In this document: in pieces, positions 27,047 through 36,554 of the stretch
Layout of the letters: every line of letters starts with the position of its first letter
How positions within the stretch are numbered: position 1 is the stretch's first letter
NCBI RefSeq assembly: GCF_005233845.1
Contig: NZ_SZQL01000001.1
Coordinates: 421,304-485,303, forward strand
From: Ilyomonas limi
Lineage (GTDB): Bacteria > Bacteroidota > Bacteroidia > Chitinophagales > Chitinophagaceae
Length of the DNA: 64,000 nucleotides
Direction of reading: 5' to 3'
Program-made: the position numbers and the translations under genes
The notes under the pieces: model-generated
What the model was told of the DNA's origin: nothing
Database searches by the model: none
The model's input: only the letters and a program-made list of their open reading frames with translations

Positions 27047-27187
27047 TTCTCAGAGATAACACTGATAAAGAAGAAATATGTTGTACACTGATTCTTTATA
27101 CAATGCAATGGTGCTCTTCTGCTTGCAACTTATCATTTGAAGCTTATAGCTTATACACTTTCATCTGTGTCATTTGTGAGAAATCTT

Positions 27188-28984
27188 CTAAAAACAATAT
27201 TTATTTTCCGCTATCATTTGATTAGCTATCAGTCTTCTTGTTTCTTTGGTATTTAGTGGTTCTGCTTTGGTAAAGCGTTTCAAACCAATGTGCATCATGC
27301 GGAGTTCATCGCCTTCGGCAAAACTATTAAGCGCATCTTTACCTGCCTTGTTGATGCGGTCGGCAGTATCGTAAATAAATGTGCGCACCATGGCCGCTTG
27401 TATAGCTGTGGCAGCTTCGCCTTTGGCATCGTACAGTTTAAGCAATCGGAGCAGTCCACTTTCAGCAGCAAAGATCTGGATAGCCATATCTGCCAGATTC
27501 ATCAATATTTCCTGTTCTTTATCCAGTTTTATCATCAGCTTTTGCACGGCAGCGCCGGCAATCAGCAGTAGTGCTTTTTTAAAATTGATGATGTATTTTT
27601 TTTCTTTAGCAAAAGGTACCTCTTCCTCATTGTCATTGAAATCAGGAATGCTCATTAGTTCTTTAGAAACCGCCGTTGCCGGTGTCATTAAATCAAGCTT
27701 GCCTTTCATTGCGCGCTTGAGCATCATATCTACGATCAACAGCCGGTTTATTTCGTTCGTACCTTCAAATATGCGGTTGATGCGCGCATCGCGGTAAGCC
27801 CGGCTGATACCGTATTCATCGCTAAAGCCATTGCCACCATGAATCTGCACGCCTTCGTCTACGCAAAAGTCTGTTACTTCGCTGCAGAATACTTTAAGTA
27901 TAGCACATTCTATTGCGTATTCTTCGGCAGCACCGGGTAAGGCTTCATTAACAGATTTGCCATTGCTCAATAGCTCGTGTTCTTTATCCTCAATCCATTT
28001 AGCGGTGCGGTATACGGCGCTTTCGCTCATCCAGGTTTGTATTGCCATTTCGGCAAGCTTATGTTTAATAGCGCCAAACTTGGCAATAGGTATTTTAAAT
28101 TGCTCGCGGGCAATGGCATATTGCACGGCATCGGTAATCACATTCTTTTGCCCGCCAAGTACGGCAGCGCCCAGCTTGAAGCGCCCAATGTTTAAAATAT
28201 TAAATGCTATCAAATGCCCTTTGCCTATTTCGCCCAACACGTTCTTCACCGGCACTTTGCAATCCTGAAAATACAACTGCACGGTAGAAGACCCCTTAAT
28301 GCCCATCTTATGTTCTTCTTCGCCTTGCGTAAAGCCTTCTGCACCGCGCTCTACAATAAAAGCGGTGAATTTATCGCCATCTATTTTTGCAAAAATGATA
28401 TACACATCGGCAAAGCCGCCATTGCTTATCCAGCATTTTTGTCCGTTTAATAAATAGTAATTTCCATCACTGCTTAATGTTGCAGTTGTTTTTGCACCAA
28501 GTGCATCGCTGCCGCTGTTAGGTTCGGTGAGGCCATAAGCACCTTTTAGCTCGCCGGTGGCCATTTTGGGCAAATATTGCTGCTTTTGTGCTTCGGTGCC
28601 AAAGTATAAAATAGGCAACATGCCAATACCGGTTTGCACCGAAAAAGAAATGGCAAACGAAAAGCCTTTGCCCATCTCTTCATTAACGATGGTAGCGGTG
28701 ATAAAATCTTTGCCTAAACCACCATATTCTTCGGGAATGGCAATGCTGAGCAAACCGAGTTCACCGGCTTTATCCAGCAGCGATTGAATCAAACCGGGTT
28801 CCTGCTTATCAATGCGGTCTATAACCGGTAATATCCCGGTATTGATAAACTGATTGCTCATCTCCTTTATCATCCGCTGCTCTTCGGTAAAGTCTTCCGG
28901 GATGAAAGTGGTAAACGGGTTGCTTTCTTTAATCAGCCATTCGCCGCCTTTGGTTGTATCTGCCTGTTGCAAGGAAGTATTCAT
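27188..28984 (-). CDS. Acyl-CoA dehydrogenase (long, VLCAD-like form)
   Basis: A 598-residue flavoprotein of fatty-acid beta-oxidation. The order of motifs is typical: GLLSIAIPEEYGGLGKDF, AYGLTEPNSGSDA, NGQKCWISNGGFADVYI, GIKGSSTVQLYF, YAIAREQFKIPIAKF, VQIHGGNGFSDEYG and RIFEGTNEINRL, the last carrying the likely catalytic Glu. A C-terminal extension of about 150 residues, mostly helical, is as in very-long-chain enzymes and Bacteroidota homologues. No thiolase or hydratase genes are adjacent, so it appears to be a separate unit. Confidence 0.95.
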   Translation of the reverse strand: MNTSLQQADTTKGGEWLIKESNPFTTFIPEDFTEEQRMIKEMSNQFINTGILPVIDRIDKQEPGLIQSLLDKAGELGLLSIAIPEEYGGLGKDFITATIVNEEMGKGFSFAISFSVQTGIGMLPILYFGTEAQKQQYLPKMATGELKGAYGLTEPNSGSDALGAKTTATLSSDGNYYLLNGQKCWISNGGFADVYIIFAKIDGDKFTAFIVERGAEGFTQGEEEHKMGIKGSSTVQLYFQDCKVPVKNVLGEIGKGHLIAFNILNIGRFKLGAAVLGGQKNVITDAVQYAIAREQFKIPIAKFGAIKHKLAEMAIQTWMSESAVYRTAKWIEDKEHELLSNGKSVNEALPGAAEEYAIECAILKVFCSEVTDFCVDEGVQIHGGNGFSDEYGISRAYRDARINRIFEGTNEINRLLIVDMMLKRAMKGKLDLMTPATAVSKELMSIPDFNDNEEEVPFAKEKKYIINFKKALLLIAGAAVQKLMIKLDKEQEILMNLADMAIQIFAAESGLLRLLKLYDAKGEAATAIQAAMVRTFIYDTADRINKAGKDALNSFAEGDELRMMHIGLKRFTKAEPLNTKETRRLIANQMIAENKYCF

Positions 28985-29080
28985 AAATTATGGGTCTTTT
29001 ATAATCGTTAGAGAAATAGCTATTCTTACTATCAAATATAAACTTTTGAAGGGTGTGAATGTTCAAGAGATGGTTAATTT

Positions 29081-29758
29081 TTATGAACTAACTGTCCATG
29101 CCAGGCAAAGCTCATCAAACAGTGAATAATGAATGATAAGTTGTGTAATTTCTTTTGTAAATAAAACATCCATCTGCTGCTTTACTGTGTTTATATGTTG
29201 TATGCAAATGTGTTTTTTAAAATCAATACCGCCAGCTCCCCAATACTTGTACACCGCTTCTTTGCAGCACCAGCAAAGCGTGAATAGTTGATTTTGAGAT
29301 GACAGTTGATAGTTGACAGGTGGCAGTTGGTTGATAACTGTGGAAGCTTTGCTCACGTCCACCTTATTCGCTTTCACTAAATGCAGTTCGCCTTCTGTTA
29401 AAAACTTATTTTTTATCAATTCGGTTTTGGGTGAATATAATTCTATATCAATTCCTACCCGCTCGTGCTTGCTTACGATAGCCGCCGCGTAATTGCCGCT
29501 GTGCGATATGGAAAAATGAAATTGCTCCTGCGGCAAATACGGCTTACGTGTATCGGCTATCAAAATGTCGTTGTAAGGGAAAAGAGGAAACAGATATTGC
29601 AATAAATAACGCCCGGCTAAATGCTGCAGCCGCTTGTTTGGATGCGTTACCTGCGCCGGAAAAGGTACTTTTTGCAGAAAAAAATGTTCGTCTTCTTCTA
29701 TCTTCCAGATGCCGAGCCTGGTATTCGGATTAATATCTTCCTGATAAAATATAGGCAA
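29081..29758 (-). CDS. 4'-phosphopantetheinyl transferase with a repeat-derived insert
   Basis: A 225-residue Sfp-type enzyme that attaches the phosphopantetheine arm of CoA to carrier proteins. Magnesium and CoA motifs are FSISHSGNYAAAIV, VGIDIELYSPK and the signature CWCCKEAVYKYWGAGG. Between KANKVD and the last motif is an extra stretch of about 23 residues containing NQLPPV and NYQLSS. It is encoded by an 18-bp direct repeat at 29301-29340, and the same peptide pattern occurs in dihydroorotate dehydrogenase at 31450-31490. The insert lies in a loop before the KEA helix, so activity may survive. Confidence 0.88.
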   Translation of the reverse strand: MPIFYQEDINPNTRLGIWKIEEDEHFFLQKVPFPAQVTHPNKRLQHLAGRYLLQYLFPLFPYNDILIADTRKPYLPQEQFHFSISHSGNYAAAIVSKHERVGIDIELYSPKTELIKNKFLTEGELHLVKANKVDVSKASTVINQLPPVNYQLSSQNQLFTLCWCCKEAVYKYWGAGGIDFKKHICIQHINTVKQQMDVLFTKEITQLIIHYSLFDELCLAWTVSS

Positions 29759-29970
29759 AATTGAAAGGACGGTTTATGTTTGCAAAAGGAGAGGCAAGAT
29801 ACAATAGCCCGCGGATTTATCCCTGGGAACAAGGAAGAAGAATACAAGATTAAGGAAACAGGGTTCAGGAAGACAGGAAGGAAAATTGAAAACATCATAG
29901 CCACCGGATTTATCTGTGTATAAAAAGGAAAACAGATGAACCTGTGGGAAACTAAACAAACAACGCAACT

Positions 29971-30507
29971 ATGATTTTATCGGATACGCGCATACTGGAG
30001 GAGATAGAAAAAGGCACCATTAAAATAGAGCCATACAGCCGCGAATGTTTGGGCAGCAACAGCTACGATATACACCTGGGCAAGTGGCTGGCTACCTATC
30101 GCGAGCATATTCTGGATGCTAAAAAGCACAACGAAATAGAATACTTTGAAATACCCGAAGAAGGCTTTGTGCTGTACCCGCACATTTTTTACCTGGGCGT
30201 AACCGAAGAGTACACCGAAACCCACGCGCATGTGCCTTTCTTAGAAGGTAAATCCTCTACTGGTCGTCTCGGCATAGATATACATGCTACTGCCGGTAAA
30301 GGCGACGTGGGTTTTTGCGGTAACTGGACGCTCGAAATATCGGTAAAGCAGCCGGTGCGTATATATAAAGGTATGCCGGTGGGGCAGCTGATTTATTTTC
30401 CGGTAGAAGGCGAAATAGAAATCAAATACAACCAAAAGAAAAGTGCTAAATACAGCGGTCAAATAAACAAACCGGTAGAAAGCATGATGTGGAAGAATCA
30501 TTTTTGA
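29971..30507 (+). CDS. dcd: dCTP deaminase
   Basis: A 178-residue trimeric enzyme converting dCTP to dUTP for thymidylate synthesis. Diagnostic parts are MILSDTRILEEIEKG, LGSNSYDIHLG, and the active-site block EGKSSTGRLGIDIHATAGKGDVGF with its catalytic Glu further on in NWTLEISV. The C-terminus KYSGQ fits the nucleotide lid. The length is normal. The 3' end overlaps the convergent iron-permease-family gene by 10 bp. Confidence 0.96.
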   Translation: MILSDTRILEEIEKGTIKIEPYSRECLGSNSYDIHLGKWLATYREHILDAKKHNEIEYFEIPEEGFVLYPHIFYLGVTEEYTETHAHVPFLEGKSSTGRLGIDIHATAGKGDVGFCGNWTLEISVKQPVRIYKGMPVGQLIYFPVEGEIEIKYNQKKSAKYSGQINKPVESMMWKNHF

Positions 30508-30989
30508 AGAAAATGTTCCTTTTTTTCTTGCGCATTTTCTTCCGCTTCTTCTACCGAATGAGTAGCCTGAATATCTTTTTCACTTTTAGCTTTCTCCGAC
30601 AACTGTTCGTAAAACCTTTTCAGCGTTGCCAGCTCTTCACCGGTTAAATCTTCCGAGGAGATAAGTCGGTTGCTGGCGCCTTTTACAGCAGCAATCAACT
30701 CGTTGAGTTTCAGTTGCAACGACAATGTTTCTTTGTTTTGCGACTGCTGTATTACAAATACCATTAAAAAGGTAATGATTGTAGTGCCGGTATTAATAAC
30801 TAATTGCCAGGTTTCGGAATAATTGAACATAGGACCTGTAATTGCCCATACAATAATCATCAGCATGGCAGTCATAAATGCCCAGGGGCTACCTGATATG
30901 CGGGTAACTTTTTCTGAGAATTTCTCAAAACGGCACGCAAAGCCCGATTCTTTTTTTGGCATCCCGTCCGTATCTATCTTTTTTTCCAT
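30498..30989 (-). CDS. Low-affinity iron permease family protein
   Basis: A 163-residue protein of PF04120: FEKFSEKVTRISGSPWAFM, a first membrane helix, WAITGPMFNYSETWQLVINTGTTIITFLMVFVIQQSQN (two helices) and KLNELI. The C-terminal 60 residues are charged and helical, with an EEAEENAQEKKEH tail. Despite the name, transport of iron has been shown only for fungal relatives; the bacterial role is open. It is convergent with dcd. Confidence 0.85.
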   Translation of the reverse strand: MEKKIDTDGMPKKESGFACRFEKFSEKVTRISGSPWAFMTAMLMIIVWAITGPMFNYSETWQLVINTGTTIITFLMVFVIQQSQNKETLSLQLKLNELIAAVKGASNRLISSEDLTGEELATLKRFYEQLSEKAKSEKDIQATHSVEEAEENAQEKKEHFLQK

Positions 30990-31054
30990 TGTAAATAGTT
31001 TATTCTTTTACTTACAAGGCAAAATGCGTGCAACAAGTTTATCTTCGCACACTT

Positions 31055-32104
31055 ATGTATAAGTGGCTACGCGAATTATTGTTTTTGTTTGATGCCGAAG
31101 CCGTGCATTATTTTGCTATGAACAGCCTGCATTATACTCCTTTTTCAACAGGCGTGCTGCAATCTTTATTCCGTTATGAACATCCATCTTTACAGCGCGA
31201 ACTGTTCGGATTACATTTCAAAAACCCGGTTGGGTTAGGAGCAGGCTTCGACAAAAATGCGCTGTATCTGCGCGAGCTTTCTGCCTTAGGCTTTGGCTTT
31301 GTAGAAGTAGGAACCGTAACGCCTAAAGCGCAGCCCGGCAATGACAAGCCGCGTCTATTTCGCCTGCCCGAAGACAAGGCATTAATAAATAGAATGGGTT
31401 TTAATAACGATGGTGCTGAGGCAGTAAAAAAGAGATTAACGGCGTGGAAAAACCGTCAACTATCATCCGTTAACCGTCAACTAATAATTGGTGGTAACAT
31501 TGGCAAAAACAAAGTAACGCCCAACGAAGATGCCTGGAAAGATTATGTGCAATGCTTTACTGCTTTGCACAATTGTGTTGATTATTTTGTAGTAAATGTA
31601 AGCAGTCCCAACACACCTGGTTTGCGCGCATTGCAGGAGAAAGATGCGTTACGAAAAATATTCAGCGAATTACAAAATATCAATCGTGGGCTTACCGCCA
31701 AAAAGCCTTTGCTGCTAAAAATAGCACCCGACCTTACGGATGAGCAATTAGACGATATTGTATCCCTTTCTTTTGAGATGCAGTTGGATGGCTTGGTAGC
31801 AACGAATACCACCATTAGCCGCGAAAATTTGAGTGAACAATCGAAACTAAAAAGTGTGAAAATTGGCGCTGGTGGCTTAAGCGGAAAGCCGCTGGCCGAG
31901 AAAAGCACAGCCGTAGTTAAATTTCTTGCAACGCACACAGGCGGGCGTATTCCCATTATTGCCAGCGGTGGTATTTTTACGGGTAAAGATGCTGCGGAGA
32001 AGTTAGCTGCCGGTGCTTCACTGGTGCAGGTGTGGACGGGTTTTATTTATGAAGGCCCGGCTATTGTAAGTAAGATTTGCGGGCAGCTTGCGCAACATAA
32101 TTAA
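31055..32104 (+). CDS. pyrD: Dihydroorotate dehydrogenase (class 2, quinone)
   Basis: About 349 residues catalysing the fourth step of pyrimidine synthesis at the inner membrane. An N-terminal amphipathic region (YKWLRELLFLFDAEAVHYF) for membrane docking, NPVGLGAGFDKNA, GFVEVGTVTPKAQPGN, the class-2 catalytic serine in VNVSSPNTPGLR, LLKIAPDL and IIASGGIFTGKDA are all present. The start at ATG 31055 matches the family. An insert NRQLSSV-NRQL, encoded by a 21-bp direct repeat (31451-31485), interrupts the region just before LIIGGNIGKNK. Confidence 0.94.
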   Translation: MYKWLRELLFLFDAEAVHYFAMNSLHYTPFSTGVLQSLFRYEHPSLQRELFGLHFKNPVGLGAGFDKNALYLRELSALGFGFVEVGTVTPKAQPGNDKPRLFRLPEDKALINRMGFNNDGAEAVKKRLTAWKNRQLSSVNRQLIIGGNIGKNKVTPNEDAWKDYVQCFTALHNCVDYFVVNVSSPNTPGLRALQEKDALRKIFSELQNINRGLTAKKPLLLKIAPDLTDEQLDDIVSLSFEMQLDGLVATNTTISRENLSEQSKLKSVKIGAGGLSGKPLAEKSTAVVKFLATHTGGRIPIIASGGIFTGKDAAEKLAAGASLVQVWTGFIYEGPAIVSKICGQLAQHN

Positions 32105-32283
32105 AAGATTGCTTAAGATTATTAAGTTGAAAATCACGTAGAGCCGTCATACCGGCTATGCCTTTGGCTTAGCAGGCTTACAGGAGGCATTCTTGCTATA
32201 TTTAGCTCCTTAATAAGGTGGGATTTCTCCCGCTGGTCGAAATGATGAAGTACTGTTTTCAGAATATAAAAATTTAAACAGCC

Positions 32284-32314
32284 TTTAAGCCTATCCGCAT
32301 CCTGTTTATATTTG
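32284..32314 (+). promoter_or_regulatory. Promoter of the terC gene
   Basis: TTTA (32284-32287), a 19-bp spacer and TATATTTG (32307-32314) fit the Bacteroidota promoter pattern with one mismatch in the -33 box, about 20 bp before the start codon. Confidence 0.55.
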
Positions 32315-32333
32315 CCGCATTCAACTTTACTGA

Positions 32334-33113
32334 ATGAATAATTTATTTTCGGCAGATAATATTGTATCCTTTTTTGTACTGGTTATTTTAGAGATCGTAT
32401 TAGGCATTGATAATGTTATTTTCGTGAGTATTATCATCAGCCGTATGCAATCGTCGCTGCAGCGCAAGGCAAGGTTTGTATGGATGATTGCCGGTATTAT
32501 TGTACGGTCTGTTTTACTATTTGGATTAACGTGGCTGCTGGCGCAAAAAGGCAAGTATATTATCCCCGAAAGCTGGTTTGGTAAAGGGTTCGACCTGGCA
32601 AGCCTGGTAATGCTGGCTGGCGGATTATTTCTCATTTATAAGACAGTAAAAGAAATACACCACAAGCTGGAAGGCGATGACGAGCATGTAGCAGGTGGCG
32701 CCAGGCAACTCTCTTTTGGTCGCGGCGTTATGCAGATAATACTAATAGATATGGTATTTAGTTTCGACAGCATTATTACTGCCGGCGGCACTGCCAAGCG
32801 TGTAGAAATAATGATTGCCGCCGTAATCATAGCTATGATTATTATGTTTTTATTCTCGCCCAAGATTGCCGCGTTTATTGATAAGCATCCTACCATCAAA
32901 ATGCTGGCGCTTTCTTTCTTGGTGATGATTGGTTTTATACTGCTGGTGGAAGGTTTTGCCAGTGAAGCTGCCGAATCGCTGCACCTTAAAAACTACGTGT
33001 ATTTTGCAATGTTTTTTTCTTTCCTGGTGGAACTGTTGAATATGCGTTTGCGCAAAAAGCAGGGCAAGCCGGTGCATCTGCATCAGCCGGACAGGAGTGA
33101 GATAAAGAAGTAA
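32334..33113 (+). CDS. TerC-family integral membrane protein
   Basis: A 259-residue protein with seven hydrophobic segments and TerC family hallmarks: LEIVLGIDNVIFVSIIISR, LFGLTWLLA, the second acidic motif IDMVFSFDSIITAGG, and HLKNYVYFAMFFSFLVELLNMRLR. Members are linked to tellurite resistance and, more recently, metal (manganese) efflux during exoenzyme metalation. The acidic Asn-Asp and Asp-Ser pairs in helices are the likely metal path. It is a single gene with its own promoter. Confidence 0.92.
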   Translation: MNNLFSADNIVSFFVLVILEIVLGIDNVIFVSIIISRMQSSLQRKARFVWMIAGIIVRSVLLFGLTWLLAQKGKYIIPESWFGKGFDLASLVMLAGGLFLIYKTVKEIHHKLEGDDEHVAGGARQLSFGRGVMQIILIDMVFSFDSIITAGGTAKRVEIMIAAVIIAMIIMFLFSPKIAAFIDKHPTIKMLALSFLVMIGFILLVEGFASEAAESLHLKNYVYFAMFFSFLVELLNMRLRKKQGKPVHLHQPDRSEIKK

Positions 33114-33526
33114 ATCATTGAAATGGTTAATGGTAGCCATATTCTTCCATAACCTTTGGTTAAACGTTGGGGTATGGAAGAACACTTTGCATGCTCTCTT
33201 TCTACTTTCTATAAAGTTGAAAGCAACTCTAAAATAAGCTTAACAGAAATTCCCGTACCTTTAATAACAAGCTTGTCATATAAAAACCCGGTGGTCAGAA
33301 ATAGTATAATCTTGCCACTTCATATTGCAATGTACACTTCTTTTCTGCGCAATTTTTCGGGGTTCCTACAATTTACAATAACACTTCTGCTTCCACAAAA
33401 TTGTACATCGTACACCTGTCATCTTACATTTTTCTGCTCTGCCTCTGTTGCCATTTTGTTAATGCCTTTTTTTCATATAAGCATATAACGTTAATTTGAG
33501 CACTTCATTTATAAGATGTATGTGCT
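33114..33526. other. Intergenic stretch with a nested hairpin
   Basis: A 10-bp inverted repeat TTCTTCCATA/TATGGAAGAA (33142-33151 and 33173-33182) encloses a TAACC-TTT-GGTTA hairpin. It lacks a T-run, so it is not a standard terminator. No gene is convincing in the remaining bases; an open frame from 33156 has no codon pattern or similarity I can support. Confidence 0.4.
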
Positions 33527-35914
33527 ATGAAAAAATTGCTCACGCTTGTATTACTTTTTACTATACTTATCTCTAAATCTTTTGCCCAGCGCATAGATTC
33601 CACTTTGGCTATTTATGCTAATCAGTTTCCGCAGGAGCGCATGTATTTGCAATACGATAAACCCGCCTATTCAACCGGCGAAACAATATGGTTTAAAGCT
33701 TATGTGATGAGTGGCATTTTGCCTTCGGACATCAGTAAAAACGGTTATGCCGATTTGTATGATGCCGATGGCAGGCTGCTGGCACATTCCGTTTTTCCTA
33801 TTGTAGAAGGTTCTTTTCACGGGCAGTTTGATATACCCGATAGTATTGCCACACCTTTTGTGCATGTAAAAGCATACACCGCCTGGATGCTCAATTTTGA
33901 TACAGCTTTTTTGTACGAAAAAGATATCCGCATTCTGCAAAAAACGCCAAAGCCAATTACAAAAACCAACAATACGCCATCCGTGCAGTTCTTTCCCGAA
34001 GGTGGCGATGCAGTGGTGGGGCTTCCATCAAAGATTGCATTTAAAGCAATCGACGGAACCGGCAAACCGGCTAAAATAAAGGGGTTTGTATTGAATAATG
34101 CGAATGCTGTTGTAGATACCATTAAAACACAGCACGATGGTATGGGTTTTATACGACTAACGCCGAAAGCTGGCGAAACATACACTGCCAAATGGCACGA
34201 TGAGCAAAATGCGGTGCATCAAACGCCGCTGCCGGCTGCTAAAGCTATAGGCGCTACATTGGAAATAAATGCAGGAGATAATAAAAAGGGGTTTATTATC
34301 CGCCGTTCTGCTGATGCGCCAGGCAACATGCAGCAGTTGCATATTGTTGGCACCATGAACCAGCAACTGGTATATATGGCAAACGTAAATTTGCAGACTT
34401 CACAGTTCATTGGTGGCGCTATTCCTACCGAAGCACTGCCTACCGGTATTTTGCAGGTTACTTTGTTTGACAGCAACTGGTCGCCACTGGCGGAACGTAT
34501 TTGCTTTATTAATAACAAGGAGGCCATCTTTGAACCCGAAGCGGGCTTCAAAGCACTGGGGCTGGGCAAGCGTGGCAAAAACACATTTGAGATTGATGTG
34601 CCTGACACTATTATTGCCAATCTTTCCATAGCCATTACCGATAAAGGCATTGGTGTTGATAGCACCGGCAATATTATTTCTTCTTTATTGCTCACCAGCG
34701 ATTTGAAAGGCCGGGTATATAAGCCCGATTATTATTTTTCCAACAATAGCGACAGCGTAGCGCAGCACCTCGATCTCGTAATGCTTACCAATGGTTGGCG
34801 CCGTTACAACTGGCAGGCAATTGTAAAGGGTGAATTCCCCGATATTAAATATTCCAATGATACCTCTTACCTTACTTTTTCGGGTAAAATATATGGCGTT
34901 ACCTCATCGCAACTGCGCAGTGCAGGCCAATTGTTTGCCATCATCAAAGGCAAAGATTCCATTACACAAACGGTTACAGCTGCCATTAAATCCGATGGAA
35001 CATTTGAAGACCCGAATATGGTGCTGTTCGATTCTGCAAAAATTTACTATCAGTTTATCGGCAACAACAACCTGGCAGATATGAGCGAAGTGCGCTTTAT
35101 GAATAATGTATTGCCTTCGCAAAAAAGAATTGTTTTTGATAAATCGAAAATGGTCTCGCTGCAGGATACTGCCGGGCTGGCAAGATTACGATACCTCGCC
35201 AGTGAAGAAGCGCGGTTGAAAGAGTTGGCAAAAGGCACTACTTTGCAGGGCGTAACAGTAACTACCAAAGCCAAATCGCCGCTGCAAAAGCTGGATGAGG
35301 AATACGCCAGCGGCTTATTCCAGGGTAGTGATGCTTACCAGTTTGATCTTACCAACGACCCTGTTTCCAATGCTTACCAGAGTGTGTTTGCTTACCTGCA
35401 GGGCAAAGTGGCGGGCTTACAGATAACTACTAACGGCACCAACGCCAGCCTGTCCTGGCGCGGCGGCTCACCTTCTCTTTATCTCAACGAAATGCCTGTT
35501 CAGGATGTAAGCCAGTTGGGCAGTATGTCTATGGCAGATATTGCCTATATCAAAGTATTTCGTCCGCCATTTATGGGTGGCTTTAATGGCGCAAATGGTG
35601 CGATAGCCGTATATACCAAAAAGGGTGGCCCCAGCCAGGCAGCACCCGGCAAAGGCTTACCGTATAAAAACGTGATTGGTTATACAGTAATGAAAGAATT
35701 TTACTCGCCCAATTATGCTACCATTGACCCGCGCAATGAAGCTGAGGATTTGCGCAGTACACTCTATTGGAATCCGATGATTTTAACGACTGCTGAAAAC
35801 CACCGTATAATCCTTAACTTCTTTAATAATGATGTTACCGATGCATTCAGGATAATTATAGAAGGTGTTTCAAAAGATGGCCGTTTAACGCATATAGAGA
35901 AGGTGGTGGAATAA
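33527..35914 (+). CDS. Exported MG2-like/TonB-plug surface protein without a barrel
   Basis: A 795-residue protein with a signal peptide (TILISKSFAQ). Residues 30-130 resemble an alpha-2-macroglobulin MG2 domain (YDKPAYSTGETIWFKAYV). Further beta-sandwich domains follow, and the C-terminal quarter has a TonB-receptor plug-like domain (FAYLQGKVAGLQI, WRGGSPSLYLNEMPV, ADIAYIKVFRPPFMGG, GANGAIAVYTKKG). No 22-strand barrel follows. Such proteins are frequent in Bacteroidota near surface nutrient systems and may cover or dock with receptors. The exact role is unknown. The gene is alone, with a small lipoprotein gene 52 bp downstream. Confidence 0.82.
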   Translation: MKKLLTLVLLFTILISKSFAQRIDSTLAIYANQFPQERMYLQYDKPAYSTGETIWFKAYVMSGILPSDISKNGYADLYDADGRLLAHSVFPIVEGSFHGQFDIPDSIATPFVHVKAYTAWMLNFDTAFLYEKDIRILQKTPKPITKTNNTPSVQFFPEGGDAVVGLPSKIAFKAIDGTGKPAKIKGFVLNNANAVVDTIKTQHDGMGFIRLTPKAGETYTAKWHDEQNAVHQTPLPAAKAIGATLEINAGDNKKGFIIRRSADAPGNMQQLHIVGTMNQQLVYMANVNLQTSQFIGGAIPTEALPTGILQVTLFDSNWSPLAERICFINNKEAIFEPEAGFKALGLGKRGKNTFEIDVPDTIIANLSIAITDKGIGVDSTGNIISSLLLTSDLKGRVYKPDYYFSNNSDSVAQHLDLVMLTNGWRRYNWQAIVKGEFPDIKYSNDTSYLTFSGKIYGVTSSQLRSAGQLFAIIKGKDSITQTVTAAIKSDGTFEDPNMVLFDSAKIYYQFIGNNNLADMSEVRFMNNVLPSQKRIVFDKSKMVSLQDTAGLARLRYLASEEARLKELAKGTTLQGVTVTTKAKSPLQKLDEEYASGLFQGSDAYQFDLTNDPVSNAYQSVFAYLQGKVAGLQITTNGTNASLSWRGGSPSLYLNEMPVQDVSQLGSMSMADIAYIKVFRPPFMGGFNGANGAIAVYTKKGGPSQAAPGKGLPYKNVIGYTVMKEFYSPNYATIDPRNEAEDLRSTLYWNPMILTTAENHRIILNFFNNDVTDAFRIIIEGVSKDGRLTHIEKVVE

Positions 35915-35966
35915 GTGTGCAGGTGTTGTGACATAAAAGGCATTGAACAATAGAAACTATTATTAT

Positions 35967-36437
35967 ATGCAAAGAATATTTATAAGTTTATGTATTACTT
36001 TCTGCCTCATTGCCTGCAATAGCAATACAAGCAATACGAATAACCATCAGACCGCTGATGTACAATCAACAAACGACAGCGCTGATGCCGTATCATCATC
36101 ATTGTGCTATGCTTACATGCAAAATATGGATACAATACGCTTGAATATTACTACAACAGGCGATACTTTTAGCGGGCACATGCTGTATCAGCTGAAAGAG
36201 AGAGACCGTAACAATGGCACTTTACAAGGTACCATCAAAGGCGATACGTTGATAGCAGATTACACTTTTTCATCGGAAGGCATGGTTTCGGTAAGGCAGG
36301 TGGCTTTTCTTAAACAACAGGAAGGTTTGAGAGAAGGCTTTGGTGAATTAAAGCAGAAGAATAATCAGTGGGTATTTGCAAATCCGCGGGCATTGCAGTT
36401 TACCGGCTTTGTACTTACACCCGCTGCTTGCGAGTAA
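35967..36437 (+). CDS. Putative lipoprotein of unknown function
   Basis: A 156-residue protein from ATG 35967, preferred over ATG 35943 because it begins directly with a signal (MQRIFISLCITFCLIAC, lipobox LIAC). An Asn/Ser/Thr-rich linker follows, then a compact domain containing CYAYMQNMDTIRLNITTTGDTFSGHMLYQL, KGDTLIADYTFSSEGM and a final GFVLTPAACE. The domain resembles uncharacterised Bacteroidota lipoproteins with repeated beta-hairpins. It may share a transcript with the MG2/plug gene. No function assigned. Confidence 0.75.
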   Translation: MQRIFISLCITFCLIACNSNTSNTNNHQTADVQSTNDSADAVSSSLCYAYMQNMDTIRLNITTTGDTFSGHMLYQLKERDRNNGTLQGTIKGDTLIADYTFSSEGMVSVRQVAFLKQQEGLREGFGELKQKNNQWVFANPRALQFTGFVLTPAACE

Positions 36438-36511
36438 TTGTTTTACGATAACAGATTACACATCCTTGTCACCTGTTTTAGACAAGCTATTTTCTGCAAA
36501 AAGAAACGGCG

Positions 36512-36519
36512 TACTTTTG
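36512..36519 (+). promoter_or_regulatory. Probable -7 box of the catalase promoter
   Basis: TACTTTTG matches TAnnTTTG, 36 bp before the katA start. A clear -33 TTTG is missing, which may point to a regulated promoter. Confidence 0.4.
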
Positions 36520-36554
36520 CTTTTCCCTTTTGTAAAAAATAAAAATTAACCGAT

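Noticed and set aside
33156-33488. A 110-codon plus-strand open frame before the MG2/plug gene
   Set aside because: No recognisable motif, codon use unlike the neighbours, and it overlaps a nested hairpin; kept as intergenic.
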